Shown: piece after piece, positions 20,717 to 33,045 of the stretch | How positions within the stretch are numbered: position 1 is the first letter of the stretch | Layout: the number at the start of each line of letters is the position of its first letter | Assembly (NCBI GenBank): GCA_029204225.1 | Contig: CM055100.1 | Span: 8,756,713-8,820,712 of the forward strand | From: Diphasiastrum complanatum | Lineage: Eukaryota; Streptophyta; Lycopodiopsida; Lycopodiales; Lycopodiaceae | DNA: 64,000 nucleotides | Reading direction: 5' to 3' | Translations under genes and position numbers: made by a program | The notes under the pieces: model-generated | What the model was told of the DNA's origin: nothing | Seen by the model: the letters and a program-made list of their open reading frames with translations, nothing else | The model's database searches: none

Positions 20717-21504
20717 AGTTTTTAAATTAAATGTAAGGCCTTGTAGAAGGCAATGTAGGAAGTGAGAATTTATTCTCTCATCAATGTACTTTTTTTTAAA
20801 TCAATCAATATAATGTTTTGGCATTACATCATTCTTTCAAAAATTTTGAATGCATATATTTTCAATTCATGAATGCAAATGTATAGTCTATTGAATGCAA
20901 ATGTATCTATTGATGTATTCAATGCAATGTATAGTCTATTTAATGCAAATCTATGGAATGCAAATTTATATATTGATGAATTCAATGCAATGTATTTATT
21001 TTAGCACATGATTTGCATGCTAGAATGCACAATAGAAAGTAATGGAAAGCACAATGAAAAGTAATGGAAACCACAATATAATGCATCAATAGATAACACA
21101 TTAAGTTATAAACTAAATATCAAATGATCAAAATAAATGTGAATTTACCTTTACTATTATATCTCCAGTGTTTTGCAATCTTTGCTTTTCCTTTTGCATG
21201 CACTTGATCTTTCAATCCTTTGCAATGAAAGCTCTTTTTTCATTTTTCATATCCAAGCCTACATCACAAACAAAAAAGATCTTAAAACTTATTATGATCA
21301 CAAAACACATACTATTAACATCCATCAATGAACTAAAAACCCTAAACACTATCAAGTTTTTCCCTGACATTCATCCCCATCTCATCCTCACTCCCATCTA
21401 TACTCTCTTTTTCTCTCTCCCACACAACAGAAAAAAGAAAGTCAACCTCTAGTTTAGGAACAAACTTGGTTCACGCCAGATGTTTTTTTTTTTTGTCAAA
21501 AAAA
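20717..21504. other. No gene seen; short tandem repeats
   Basis: AT-rich. Degenerate repeats of tgaatgcaaatgtat with agtctat occupy about 20863-20999. No coding or RNA gene is supported. Confidence 0.6.
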
Positions 21505-21790
21505 TTTGCGTGGATAATCCACGCAAAATCCAGAGACTTAATCGTGAGGATATAAAAAAAAATTAATCCATGCGGTATCCACGGCCCCAGCTTTCTGGAT
21601 TTCGCGTGGATAAAATATTTTAGCATGGATACGAAATTAAAATTCTCATTTTCGGCTCCGGGTGTCAGAGGTTTGCCCGGCTGCCGGTTGTCGGAGTTGG
21701 TGTGAATAATCCACGTGTGGATAATCCACGCAATTTAAATTTCACGACATTCGTCCGATCTTTAGCCAGAAATGACATTTGCGTGGAACA
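21505..21790. repeat. Cluster of GCGTGGATAATCCACGC palindromes
   Basis: 21505-21527 is a perfect palindrome with 11-bp arms and one central base. Related halves (gcgtggat, atccacgc, atccacgtgtggat) recur near 21577, 21603, 21700-21733 and 21782. The cluster is probably a decayed foldback or MITE-like element. Confidence 0.6.
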
Positions 21791-23079
21791 TCCTTAGAAA
21801 GTGCAACAACCTAACAATGGCTTGATGTATATACTTTCATGCACAAGATTTTGCTTATGAGATTAGTTTGTCTCAATTGGGTGTTTTGATTCTCCAATCA
21901 AAAGCTATGAGTTTTATATATTCAAATTCATATAGCAGGTATTGTTTTCTACTTCAGTTTTTATTAAGCACTAGCCATTTGCATTGGTCCTTTGAAAAAA
22001 GTCAGTGTGATTAGAGCATTTATTTTACACTCCTTTTTACTTTAATTTTTCATGTGCTAGAAAATCCATTTTCTTTTTTGTTTCTCTTAAGGCCAAATAA
22101 ATTGTTCCAATTTGCACACTATTCCATTTCAAACTTAATATTGAGAGTTGTGTTTGTTTTAATAGTAATGACTACATGTTACTGATCAATTGAGCAGTTA
22201 TCGTCCTCTGATTAGTTATTAAACATTAGGTTTTGTTGCTCATGCTTCTATCTTTTGGTATGTCATTCTGTTAGGTCTAATCCTTCAATTTTTTCTATGG
22301 ATGCTACTTTACGGACTCAGGCTACGGTTATGTGATATGGCATTGTGTGTTGGATCTCCTATTATTGGATTCAATTCTTCTTTGTCTTCAAAGGATCTTC
22401 CCACATTCTTTGGATGACTTCTTTTTGGAAAGAAAAGTCAAATCTTGGTTTCATGGATGTTGATAAAGATTTTGTAAATAGCCCATGTTTAAGCACCATA
22501 ATGCCATTGTTGGTAATTGCCCAATTGCATTTTTTGTTTGGTATGACTATGTTGTGAGGATAAGCCTTTACTGAATTTTGAAACAAACTTGACAGGTGAT
22601 AGGTGGGTTCCTTACAGTGTCACTAAGCCACTTCTTGATAAGCAAGCATGTGCATGTCTTTCAAAAGCATTTCTCAAAAATACTACCTTTGGTTTTTTTG
22701 GGACAAAAGCTATGCAAGAAACTTCTTGTGTTGTAAATGATATCAACATGAGTATCAAAGGAAAGTGATGCAAAACTTGTGCAAGATAAAGGTCAACACC
22801 AACAAACTCAATTTGAAGGTTTGGAAGAGCTCTTGGTTTCTAAGGCCGTAAAACCTAAGGACACTTTTGACTCTTTGAGTAACATACCAAAATTAAATCT
22901 CATTCAATATTGGACTAGAAATATCTTAACTTGTGCTAATTATGCTGTTTTTCTGAGAAAATTTGTGACTTGGGATGACTATTTGTATCATCAATTCTAT
23001 GTATTGGATTTGCTAGTCTTTTTGTGCAAGAAAGAGATTTGAGAAGTTCTATATATTTTTTATTTCTTTTTGGATTCAT
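21791..23079. other. Unassigned AT-rich sequence
   Basis: Only short broken frames. One stretch (about 22600-22770) reads protein-like (G-D-R-W-V-P-Y-S-V-T-K-P) after a possible acceptor, but matches nothing I know. Confidence 0.4.
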
Positions 23080-23290
23080 TTGTTGACTTTCAAGAGAGTG
23101 CTAAGTGCATTGGAACAGGTTGAAAGAAAAGATCAAGTCATTGCAACATGGCTAAAAATGGAGGCTTCATGTTGGAAAGCAATATAGGTTTACCTCAAGC
23201 AACTAAATGTGACTAATGAACATCTCAAGGAAGTTGGTAAGTGCACTACATCTAGTGAGGCTTGGGAAACTTGAAAGAAGGTTATGAATT
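23080..23290 (+). pseudogene. Gag fragment of the copia F family
   Basis: The leader phrase and gag start match element F (compare 31995-32290: the shared words around gtgcattgaa, ggttgaaagagaagatcag and gaagttggtaagtgcac). About 160 bp between the first gag codons and the N-V-T-N-E segment are deleted. Stops elsewhere make it dead. Confidence 0.7.
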
Positions 23291-24365
23291 TGTGGATGCA
23301 GTTCGAAATGCATGGGGTATTGATCATATAACACATTATATGGTAAGATTTCGATGTTAAACTACTATAGACAAATATGTGCAATTATATTAGATACTTT
23401 TGGTACTGATTTAGATTATATTTTTATGACATGCAGCACATATTGCAGCATCATTCAACATTCTTTGCAAGAAATAGTGGAAGTCTTAGCATATGGTCAT
23501 CGCAAGGAATGGAAAAATCTCATTGGCAAACAAGAACAACATTTCATAAAAGTACACAACATGGCGGGACTAGCACAAAGAACAGCTATATACTACAACT
23601 TTTCCAATGGTTTTACAGAAGAATCCAAATTCGTCATAATACAAAATCGACGGATTATAAAAAATTTCAAAAAGCATGCAAGTTTATACAAGCCAATCAC
23701 AATAAAATTTATACAAGCCAATAGGCAATAGACACGCAATACAAATTAGTATATTAAACGAAAATTTTTACAAAGTGCAATTCAGTAGTATCTACTCTAC
23801 TTCCGATACTTTCTCTAATGAAAGTTGCAACTTAAAATCATGCAACAATTTTTTTCTTTCGTATGGATCCAACAGCTCATAGTTTTCATGCTTACTCAGA
23901 TCAACGTAAGCAACATACAATGCAAAATGAGATCATCTGAGCATGGAATTCACTGGTCCATATTCTAAAATTTTAACTCGTTTCGTAGATGCACACACAA
24001 ATGCAGCGCTTGAAAGATTTCAATTTTACAAAAATGCGTGAGAGATGCCAGAAGTGACTTTGAACACGTGGAGAAGACTGGTTTGTGTTGCGAAAAAAGC
24101 ATCACAAAAAGATTCCTTATACCTGTATGAAGGAGAGATCACTCTTCGGAATCTGAAATTGCTGAGATAGAATCCCTGAAATATGCTTAATTGGTCCCTG
24201 AAATCGCATGTCAGAAAATCAAGAAGCATCCTTGCAAGGGCCATGGCGCACCAGCCTTCGTGGTCCATGAAGAGTTTGTTTAGAGTTGCAACCTTAAGCT
24301 GATATTTCAATGGCTTCTATGTTAATGATAACATAAAGGAGAGTTCACTCTCTGGGAATGGCTGA
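23291..24365. other. Unassigned sequence
   Basis: Short ORFs on both strands without recognisable domains. I see no repeats or RNA genes. Confidence 0.4.
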
Positions 24366-24560
24366 AATCTTTGAGAGAAAGTCTCTGAAATCACTATGGT
24401 CGCTGCAATGTAATATCAAAATCTGAAATGCAGTCTTTGAAATCGTTGTGGTCGTTGCAATGAAATCTTTGAAGTCACTGTGGTCGATATAAAATTTTGG
24501 AAGTCGCTGTGGTCATGAAATGTTTGAAGTCCCTGAGAAATCATTGCAACAGCTGTGATG
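24366..24560. repeat. Degenerate tandem repeat (aaatcactgtggtcg)
   Basis: Four or five diverged units containing tctgaaatc/tttgaagtc, then ctgtggtcg and often ttgcaatg, spaced about 45 to 26 bp apart. Confidence 0.6.
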
Positions 24561-26610
24561 TAACATGGAAATCACTGAAACGCAACGTGTCCAATTTAAT
24601 CTCACCCTTGGAAATCAATCAATCAATCTAAATACTTTTGCATTGACTCGGGGGTTTGCATGGACAAACTCCCGTCTCCACATGAACATTTAGGGTTTAA
24701 AGGTTTATATGACTGCCATAACAACTCTAGGTTAAAAGATACCAGATTGTGCTACACCAAGTTTGTGAGTGTTCTGACATGCAGAAACGCTCTTTGTTGC
24801 AATGTAGTCTGGGATGGATGCACATAAATCTATTGGGGACCCTAAACCTAAATGGAATGATTATGCTTCGCAGGCGGTTGGCCCCTATTACAATGAGGTG
24901 TCTACATCAACTGGAATCCCACGATGATATGCACTAGAATGGTGTATGGACTAATGGATACTTCATATTGGGACGAGATAGTATGTAGTCTGTAGTGCAT
25001 TTTTTTGGTCAAAATTTCAAAATTTCAGCAACTACAATCATTGATGTTAATTTTCTAGAAGAAAATGTGCTAGATGTATCTCATATGCGCAAAATCTGCT
25101 ATTATGTCATTTTTTATTGATATACGAATGTGGCTATGTTAAAGAGTAGCTATGAAATTCTATGGCATGTTCAAATGTCATAATCAATCTTCAATTGACA
25201 GTTATATCAGACAAATTAGAGCTATTTTTAATATGTTACTATTTTTAGTAAGTTTGTTAAATAGCAATAGGCTATTTTTAGCAACACTCATAAGTGGCTT
25301 TGATGGATGATAATATCAACAGTTGCTAAGTAGTTTTATTGAATGACAAATTTTCGCCATACTGTAATGATGAAATGTACTTTATATCATGATTAATAAA
25401 AGATGCCCAGGTACCTTTAAGACACTGACTTAAGTTTCAAGGAAAGGTCTAAAGGCTAAGCGTCCTGCAAACAACGACAATCAAAGTTCAGTTCAAGACG
25501 AAGACAACCAATCAGCGAAAATACAACAAGTAAATCAATGGTCATCGCAAATAATACTCTTTTGAAGATTAAGGAATGTCCTAAGGTTAATGGTCATGAA
25601 GACAAAAGGACGTTCAGTCGTAGTTTCTAATGACGAGCAATTTATGATTCAAAATGTCTAAGTAAAGAAAGGAAAAAAATTGCCAGTTCAGAATCGCCAA
25701 TTTAAAGTACTATGTCGATTACCATCACTCCCTCACCTGAACTCTCTCCCTGCTTACAATCTCTACTCCAACTATCCCTCTGCTACGATCATCTCTCATT
25801 CTCCCTGTGACCCCTCTTCCTTTCATTCTCAACTCATTGGTAAAATGAAGAAGACGACCCGGTAAAGATATAGATGGAACCGGCATTCTACTGAAGAAAA
25901 ATACAGAGTGACTCAATTGTGGAAGACTTGACTTTAACTCAAGGACCCTCCTTGAAATATAAGTCAGAGCATAAGGATCTGAGGTGAAATCATTTACCTT
26001 TGGACTGTATTTTTTTGGTTTAATCATCTCTTTAAGCATGTAGACCGGTTCATGCTTATTATGACTATTAAATATCTGTTTTTATGAATCTGAAAAAAAA
26101 ATTGGATTTATTCGCTCGTATTGAATCTATAACCCATCGTATACAGTAAATGGTATGTTTTTACAGTCTAATGAATTACAGATTTACCTTCTGCTGTAAA
26201 AACTCCATAAAATAAAGAACAATTAGATTTTGTTTTCATAATGGAATATTATATAGGCTTTTCAAGAGTTAAACTTATTAAGGATTTTCAAATGGCTATA
26301 ACTTCTAATCCGTAACTTGGATTCGAATGATCCAAAAAGGTAAATTGATTCTTAAAACTCATAGAATTCAATAAAATTGAGAAAAATGACTTTTAAAAGA
26401 ATTTTGTCATAAATTTCTCAGTTTGAGTGATGTGTATTTAGGATTTTGATAATTTTTGGTGTTTTTTGGTGGTTTTTCTGATGTTTTTGGAAATCTGCTG
26501 GGAATTAATCTTCGCCCTTCAAACTAAAGGTTCTGTAAACAAAACCAAAGGTGTCTGCAACTCGGCGAAGGTTTCTTGAAAGAGGGTAATAAGTTCTAAG
26601 AAACGAGCCT
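24561..26610. other. Unassigned sequence
   Basis: No supported gene. AT-rich with scattered short frames; a GC-richer patch at 25680-25870 has no recognisable product. Confidence 0.4.
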
Positions 26611-26862
26611 TTGGTCTTGCAGATGGATAACAAATCTGCAATACATCTGACGAAAGATCTCGTGTTTCACTCAAGGACGAAACACATCACGATCAAGTAC
26701 CACTTGATCAGGGATTTGATTGAGAAGAAGATGCTGCAGACCACCTTCATCGGAACGAAAGACATGGTTCTGACATCTTTACAAAGGCCCTAGACAAAGG
26801 ACTCTTTGAGAGACAAAGGAACAATATTGGAATCATCAAGCTATCATGCTTTGAGAGGAAGC
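26611..26862 (+). pseudogene. Copia G, RNase H C-terminal fragment
   Basis: M-D-N-K-S-A-I-H-L-T-K-D, then F-H-S-R-T-K-H-I and a Y-H-L-I-R-D segment match the end of copia RNase H (the D-N-x-S-A and H-x-R-T/S-K-H-I motifs). A frameshift near 26770 precedes the last codons. A polypurine tract (ttgagaggaag, 26851-26861) follows. The rest of pol is missing upstream. Confidence 0.8.
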
Positions 26863-27779
26863 TGAAGAAACAAAACGATTTTGTTACCAAACCTTTGGTA
26901 GCTTTCAGCCCTCACTCTGACAAAAATGTTCACAAATGCGAAAGTCAAAAGACACGAAGCAGGAATGTTCACGAACACCTTGACGAAAAGACACGAAAGA
27001 GAATTTTTTGCGATACAGGAGAGAAAGTCAAATGATCAGAAAGTCAAAAGACATGAAGCAACATGAAAATGATCGCGACACTCTTTTCTGCCCTCACGTT
27101 CCAAAAGGACCAACAAGATCATGCAAGTACCCAGAAGTACAGATATTTGATCTGATAGCATGACATCAGCAGATACACTCTAGGTCATGGCTAATCTGCC
27201 ACTCTTGTAATTTGTGATTAGTTGTAGATGTTTAATCACTCTAATCTAGAAGTTACATGACGTGACTATATATTTTTTGGATGATACTTGATACACATAT
27301 GAAGAAGTCTAATGCTAGTAAGAAAGAAGATGAAAATACAGAATACAAGTCCATCTGCGTGCGAGACAATTCTGCATAGGGTCTGTAGACCACAAGTTTG
27401 CGAGTAAGCGAGACATTACTCGTGAGAGAATTGTATTTCTCTCATGCCAATGCACTGCGTGGATTTGCATGCAGTGCTTGAAGAATCAAAAGAATCAATA
27501 GATGATTTTGTAGCCATTGCGCACATATCACTCTTATCATGTCTGATCTTGAATGCAAATTGATCTGCTGTTATTTGTGAGTCTGATTCGCTTGTTCATC
27601 TAATTCCGCACCTTGGTTTGATCTTGTTGAATGTTGTGTTAATCTCAAATGTAGATCAGTAGTGTCTATTTATATTCTGGAGGACTGTAGGAATGATACA
27701 ACTGACAGTGACCAGCGATCATATCTGAAATCCATCCGTCTCATTGTCATCATGATCAATTCATGTAAAATGGCAAGCT
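26863..27779 (+). repeat. Probable 3' LTR of copia G, end not fixed
   Basis: Begins tgaag just after the polypurine tract. It contains a tatatatttttt TATA-like box near 27269 and a transcript-start-like region. No matching second LTR is in the window, so only the left boundary is supported. Confidence 0.45.
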
Positions 27780-28728
27780 TCGTATTTGCGTTGATCTCAA
27801 AAATCTTAACACAGTTACAAAGAAAGACCATTTCCCCTTATCCTTAACAACACAAACGCTTGAAGAAATGGTAGGAGTTAAAGCTTTCAGTTTCTTAGAT
27901 GGTTTTAGTGGCTATTTTATAGTTCAAGTAGCCCTTGAAGATAAACACAAGATATATTTTTCCATGGAAAATGACGTTTATGCTTATAACGTAATGCCTT
28001 TTGGCTTATGCAATGTCCCTTCCATGTTCCAATGTGTCATGCAAATGGCATTTCAAGATTTGTTACATCGAATTGTCGAGATTTATCTCGATGATTTGGG
28101 TGTACATTCTTCTGCAAACAAGCACCTCGAAGCCCTTGAAAAGATATTCATTCGCTATTGTAGGTTCGATATATCACTAAACCCTAAAAAATGCCAAATC
28201 TGGATCATCCATGGGGTTGTCCTAGAATATATTATTTCCAATGATGGTATTTCTACCGATCCTTCAAAGGTCAAGGTTATAGTTGAGATGCCTCTAACCC
28301 GCAATAGTGAAGGAAGTTTACGTCTTTCTCGGCCACACTAACTATTACCACATCTTCATAATTGACTATGCTGGTAAGACGAGACTCGTTTATGTTGTGG
28401 TTGACCCTAGATGGACCAAGGAACATATAAAAGCTTTTGAGGATTTGAAAACAGTGCTTACTATCGCTCCCATACTTCGTTTCCCAGATTACACAAAGGA
28501 AGTCCATGTGCATACTGACACAAGTAAGTATGAGATAGGAGGAATCATAGCACAACTAGGCAAATATGAAAAAGACTTTCCGATACGTTTCTTGTCTACT
28601 GAAGTAACTATGTACAACAACCGAGAGAAAAGCATTGGCCATGCTCTACGCCGTCCAACAACTCCGACACTATTTGCTAGGCCAAACCTTTGCTTTATGC
28701 ACAGACCATCAAGCCTTGTCCCTTTTAT
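27780..28728 (+). pseudogene. Gypsy K reverse transcriptase and RNase H fragment
   Basis: V-D-L-K-N-L-N (27790), F-S-F-L-D-G-F-S-G-Y (27885), M-P-F-G-L-C-N-V-P, and an intact catalytic Y-L-D-D-L (about 28084-28098), then L-N-P-K-K-C-Q. A frameshift near 28300 leads to the thumb (V-F-L-G-H-T-N-Y-Y) and RNase H (H-V-H-T-D-T-S-K-Y, about 28506). A second shift lies near 28630. The sequence stops abruptly at about 28728 against copia H on the other strand. It is a different family from Gy1. Confidence 0.85.
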
Positions 28729-29330
28729 CAGATTTGTATTGTTGCTGAAAAGCAATGTATCATCCACGTATAAAGTGAAAATGATAAAAGATTGATGCAC
28801 TGCTTTGAAGTAAATGTTTGAATCTGAAGAGCTAGGTGTGTAGCCGTGATCAATAAGGAAAGTATTGATCCTTTGAAACCATGCTCGAGCAGATTGCTTC
28901 AAGCCATAAAGTGCCTTATGAAGTTTACACATGATTGTGTTTACCCTCGATAATATAACCTTCGGATTGCACCATGTAAATGTCTTCTTCGATATCTCCA
29001 TTGAGATATGTTATCAATACATCTATTTGATGTATTTCCAAATCTGTTGCAATGGCAAATGATAACAAAAGTTGAATAGAAGAATGCTTGATTAGTGGAC
29101 TAAAGGTCTCAGTGTAATCGACGTTGTATACCTAAGAAAATCCTCTGGTGACAAGTTGTATCTTTCTCCTGTTGATGTTTCCATCTGCATTGTACTTGAC
29201 TTTGAAAATTCATTTGCAATCAACTACATTTATGCTAGCAGGTAATTCGACAATTGTCCATATTTGGTTCTTGATAAGAGATGAATACTCTTTATCCATA
29301 GCTTCCTTCTAAAGATCTAAATCAGGCTGA
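28729..29330 (-). pseudogene. Copia H reverse transcriptase, truncated
   Basis: From right to left: an E-T-F-S-P-L-I-K-like segment, H-Q-I-D-V, L-N-G-D-I-E-E-D-I-Y-M, then L-H-K-A-L-Y-G-L-K-Q-S-A-R-A-W and the catalytic Y-V-D-D near 28750. The sequence ends about 12 residues past Y-V-D-D. At least two frame changes occur. Confidence 0.82.
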
Positions 29331-29689
29331 CTGAGTGTCTCTTGGACAGACATCGGTTCCTAAACAAGATAGGCTGCAGACACGTCGATATGTCTTTCAG
29401 GTAGTCTGCTAGTCCTTGATGATCTTCTAGGTAATACAGAAAGTTAATCATACTATAGTTGTTGATCTACAACATCATCATCTTTTGATCCGCCATTGAT
29501 TTGTTGTTTGTCAAAAGTAGAAGAGCTTGGATCTTCAATGAGAATAGTCGACTGAGGAACTAGAAAGTTCAATGCGTCAAGAGAATCTGATAGGTCGGTT
29601 GCATGGGGGCTACATGGGGACTGCCTTTTCCTTTGAGGTCTTGAAACTGATCTTCAATGAAGATGACATCCCGGCTAGTGAATGTCTTC

Positions 29690-30582
29690 GACTCGATGGG
29701 ATCGAACAACTTGTAGGCTTGATTTGAAGCAGTGTAGTTGATGAAAACACATTTGATACTCTGGAAGTCAAGCTTCTTCTTGAGATCAGGAGGTATCTAC
29801 GCAAAGGCGGTACATCTAAAAACTCGTAAGTTTGATAAAGAAGGTTTGGTACCTATTCAAACTTCGAATGGTGTTTTGTTTGAGAGACCTTTAGTAGGAC
29901 ATCTGTTTTGAATATAGGTTGTTGTTGAGACAACTTCAGCCCAGAAGCACTTTGGAAGTGTAGCATGTGATAACATGCACTTTGCTGATTCCACTAAGGT
30001 TCTATTCTTTCTCTTAGCAAGACCATTTGATTGAGGCAAATAGGAGGTGATGTATTTTTGCTCAATGTCATTGTTAAGACAATACTGCTATAATTTGATG
30101 GATATGTATTCTCCCCCATTATCTGACCTTAGTACTTTGATTTGTTTGCCAGTTTGATTCTCAGCACACTCTTTGAATTGTCTGAATTTGATGAAAGCCA
30201 CTGATTTCTGTTTAGTGAAATAAACAACTGTTCTTCTGGAGAATTCGTCAATAAAAGTAATGAAATACTTTGCATCTAGGAATGAAAGAGTTTGCATAGG
30301 TCCACATATATTTGTATGAACAACATCTAACAGATCTTTTGTTGCATGCCTATGGTTTGATCTAAAAGGAATCCTAGCCTGCTTTCCAAAGATGCAGCTA
30401 TGATAGATAGGGAGATCAACCTTACCAGAAGGATAGTTGAGATCAAGAACCATGGATTGTCTGGACATGATCAAAACAGATGCATTATTCAAGTGTCCTA
30501 AGTGATGATGCCATAGTAATGCTTTATTGACTAGAACAGAGATTTTAAAGGCTTGACTAGACTTAGAATAACAATGTGCCAA
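29690..30582 (-). pseudogene. Copia H pre-integrase domain and integrase
   Basis: L-W-H-H-H-L-G-H-L-N (about 30510) opens the pre-integrase zinc region. The core has V-V-H-T-N-I-C-G-P (the first Asp position reads Asn), R-S-D-N-G-G-E-Y (about 30105) and N-G-L-A-K-R-K-N-R (about 30010), where the catalytic Glu of the usual A-E-R-K-N is Lys. The C-terminal part continues to about 29690 with shifts. Loss of the Glu, and apparently of the first Asp, makes it inactive. Confidence 0.83.
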
Positions 30583-30840
30583 TCTATATAAGTAACTTTG
30601 CCTCTTGCCGAGTGAAAGGATCTTATTACACCTATCAACAATTTTGCATTGATCATATTTACTACCTTATGACCTAAATCTGTAATTCTACTTATTGATA
30701 ACAGATTTGTAGAGAGTTTAGGAACATATAAGACCTTTGATAGTAGTCTGAATTGATCATGATGGAATCACAATCTTATAGTACCTTCACGTGTGAGTAC
30801 TATTGTCACCAAGATGAACAAATTTCTTCATGTTGTAAGG
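30583..30840 (-). pseudogene. Copia H protease, distal part
   Basis: Fragments reading K-K-F-V-H-L-G-D-N-S-T, then a V-P-K-L-S-T-N-L-L-S-I-like segment, correspond to the copia protease C-terminal half. It connects across element F to D-S-R-S-T-Q-H-M at 34160-34200. Confidence 0.65.
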
Positions 30841-31451
30841 TGTGAAAGATTCAACTAGTTTCATCACATTTTTGCAATATTTTCATATTTGGCATATTGA
30901 GGCCAAAACTTGTTTTAGACTAGAGGTTGACTTTTCAAAATTTATTAGTCTAAATTTCATTTGAATAAACACTTTTTGAAAGTGTGGGAAAGATAGAATG
31001 CGAGTTTGAGTAGATTCAATTTGAATAAGTTGGGTACATTGAATCTAGACCCAAAATTGGTAGGGTTAGCATTTTGGTGGGAAAGCCAAGTGGCCAAATA
31101 GGGTTTGGACCTGCTATAAAAGGATGTAACTCGTGGAGAGAGTCATCTTCTCTCTTCTCTATCTCATTTCATGCTTATACATGGTTCTCTTGGGTTCTAC
31201 TATCCATTGTGCACTATCTTGGTGATTGCTTGCAATTCTATGTGTAGAATGATCTATATTTGCTATTTTTGGATCCACAGCAATAGTACATAATCATTTC
31301 ATTCAAGTTTGATCAAGTTCTATTAGTGTTTGCATGTCAAATTGTGTGTAGATGCTGATTTTTCTACATTGGTGAAATTGGTAGTGTATTTCTCTTTCTA
31401 ACCAAAGATCATTCAAGTAGATTGGATCTTAAGGATCTAAAATTTTTCACA
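30841..31451 (+). repeat. Copia F 5' LTR
   Basis: TGTGAAAGATTC...TTTTTCACA, 611 bp. It lacks about 40 bp present in the 3' LTR near 33943-33982. Confidence 0.93.
31115..31122 (+). promoter_or_regulatory. TATA box in the copia F LTR
   Basis: tataaaag within ctgctataaaagg, repeated in the 3' LTR at 33777-33784. Position in mid-LTR fits a U3 promoter. Confidence 0.7.
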
Positions 31452-31464
31452 TGGTATCAAAGCT
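31452..31464 (+). other. Copia F primer-binding site
   Basis: tggtatcaaagct directly follows the LTR; it differs from the initiator-tRNA-Met complement by one base. The leader to 32049 shows no gene. Confidence 0.88.
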
Positions 31465-32049
31465 TGTGTTTCAGGTTATGGAGGAGGAAATCAGATCTAT
31501 CAATGATTTGGTGAAGATATCAAGTCTAGAGCATGCTAGAGAGGATTCTACACCAAAATCGGATTTTTTGGTTTCGTAGATTGGATCTTTTGTAGATCAA
31601 AACACTAAATAGGTCAAAATACTTGTTCAATTCCGATTTTTGAATTCACATGCTGGATTGGGCCAATTTTTGGATCACTGGTTCAGCCTAAGTGGTGGCT
31701 TATAGATTGCCTATCAAATTTTCAGCATTTGCATGTAGATTTGGAATAGTCAATTTTGTGATTTTGTCAAAACCCTAATTTTGATTGGATCTCTAGATAG
31801 TGAGGTTGCTGCACTTCATTTGAGTGTGTTCCAATCTTAGGAAGTGGCAAAAGTCATTAGATTGAGGATAGATCATAGGTTGATCAAGATTCCATGATTC
31901 TATGTGTTGATTTGCTTGGATAAGTGCTAGAAGAGAATTTGTGAGATAGTTTCAAATCTTGGTGATTTCTTTTAAAAGCATTTGTTGTTGTTCAGAGGAG
32001 TGCTTTGTGCATTGAAGCAGGTTGAAAGAGAAGATCAGGTCATTGCTAC

Positions 32050-33045
32050 ATGGCAACCTCAATTGGAGTCATGTTGGAAGCCAATGATAGGCTTACCTCA
32101 AGTAACTATTCATTGTGGAAAGTGAGGATGGAGTCACTTTTTGAGATGAATGATGTTTTGGATATTGTTGTAGGTTTGGAGGAGAGACCAGCAACACAAC
32201 AAGATCAATTGAGGTATGACAAGAGGGCCAAGAAGGCTCTACACATGATAAAGATGAATGTTACCAATGAACTTCTCAAGGAAGTTGGTAAGTGCACATC
32301 ATCTTTGGAAGCTTGGAATTCATTGAAGAAGCTTTATGAATCCAAGTCTACTTCTAGAGTGTTGACTCTAAGAAGGCAAATCTTTTCTTGTTTGCAAAAG
32401 AATGAAGAAAGTCCAAGTACTTTTGTTTTGAGAATGAAAGCATTGAATGATGAGTTAGCTTGCATAGATGAAAGCATTAAGGAAAGAGAGCTTATTCAAG
32501 TGATTCTTAATGGCTTGTTGGATGCTCATGATAACATTGTTCAAATTATTGCTATTCAAAAGACTTTGCCAAGTTTGATGGATCTTCAAGAGATCTTGAT
32601 CAATGAGGAATATAGGCTTCAAGCAAGAGGTGGATCTACATCGACACTTCAAGAAGATGCTATGTTCACAAAGGGCAAATTCAAGGGCAACACCAAAAGC
32701 AAGTGGTCTAAAGGGCAAGATCAAGTGGATGCTTCTTCAAGTGGAAAAAAGAAGGATATATCAAAGCTCAAGTGCTTCTCTTGTGGCATCAAAGGACACT
32801 TTGCAAGTGAGTGCTACAAGAAGAAGAGAGATCAAGGAGACAAGCAAGGTAATCTTACTCTTGATGAGGATGGTTTGCATTTGCAAGATGCAAATGATGA
32901 TGCTTTTGTGATGTCTTCATGTATGCTTGCTAATGATGGAGATCTAGATCCTTGGTGGATTGATAGTGGAGCAAGTGCATATTGTATGAGGGATCATCAC
33001 CTAATCTTTTTGGATTTTCAGATTCGGACTATGCTGGAGATGTAA
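32050..33045 (+). CDS. Copia F Gag
   Basis: 331 codons, open throughout. The ATG at 32050 starts M-A-T-S-I-G-V-M-L-E-A-N-D-R-L, aligned with other Gags of this group. The Gag domain spans residues ~15-210. A Lys-rich linker precedes the zinc knuckle C-F-S-C-G-I-K-G-H-F-A-S-E-C (residues ~244-257). The frame reaches the protease entry W-W-I-D-S-G-A-S (near 32953-32976) and then breaks off where the deletion joins RNase H sequence in another frame. It would make a capsid able to bind element RNA but no protease. Confidence 0.85.
   Translation: MATSIGVMLEANDRLTSSNYSLWKVRMESLFEMNDVLDIVVGLEERPATQQDQLRYDKRAKKALHMIKMNVTNELLKEVGKCTSSLEAWNSLKKLYESKSTSRVLTLRRQIFSCLQKNEESPSTFVLRMKALNDELACIDESIKERELIQVILNGLLDAHDNIVQIIAIQKTLPSLMDLQEILINEEYRLQARGGSTSTLQEDAMFTKGKFKGNTKSKWSKGQDQVDASSSGKKKDISKLKCFSCGIKGHFASECYKKKRDQGDKQGNLTLDEDGLHLQDANDDAFVMSSCMLANDGDLDPWWIDSGASAYCMRDHHLIFLDFQIRTMLEM

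Noticed and set aside
22345-23042. Short protein-like plus-strand frames
   Set aside because: Frequent stops and no motif; one possible acceptor is not enough to call a gene.
23354-23731. 125-codon plus-strand ORF downstream of the gag fragment
   Set aside because: No recognisable family, overlapping ORFs in another frame, AT-driven composition.
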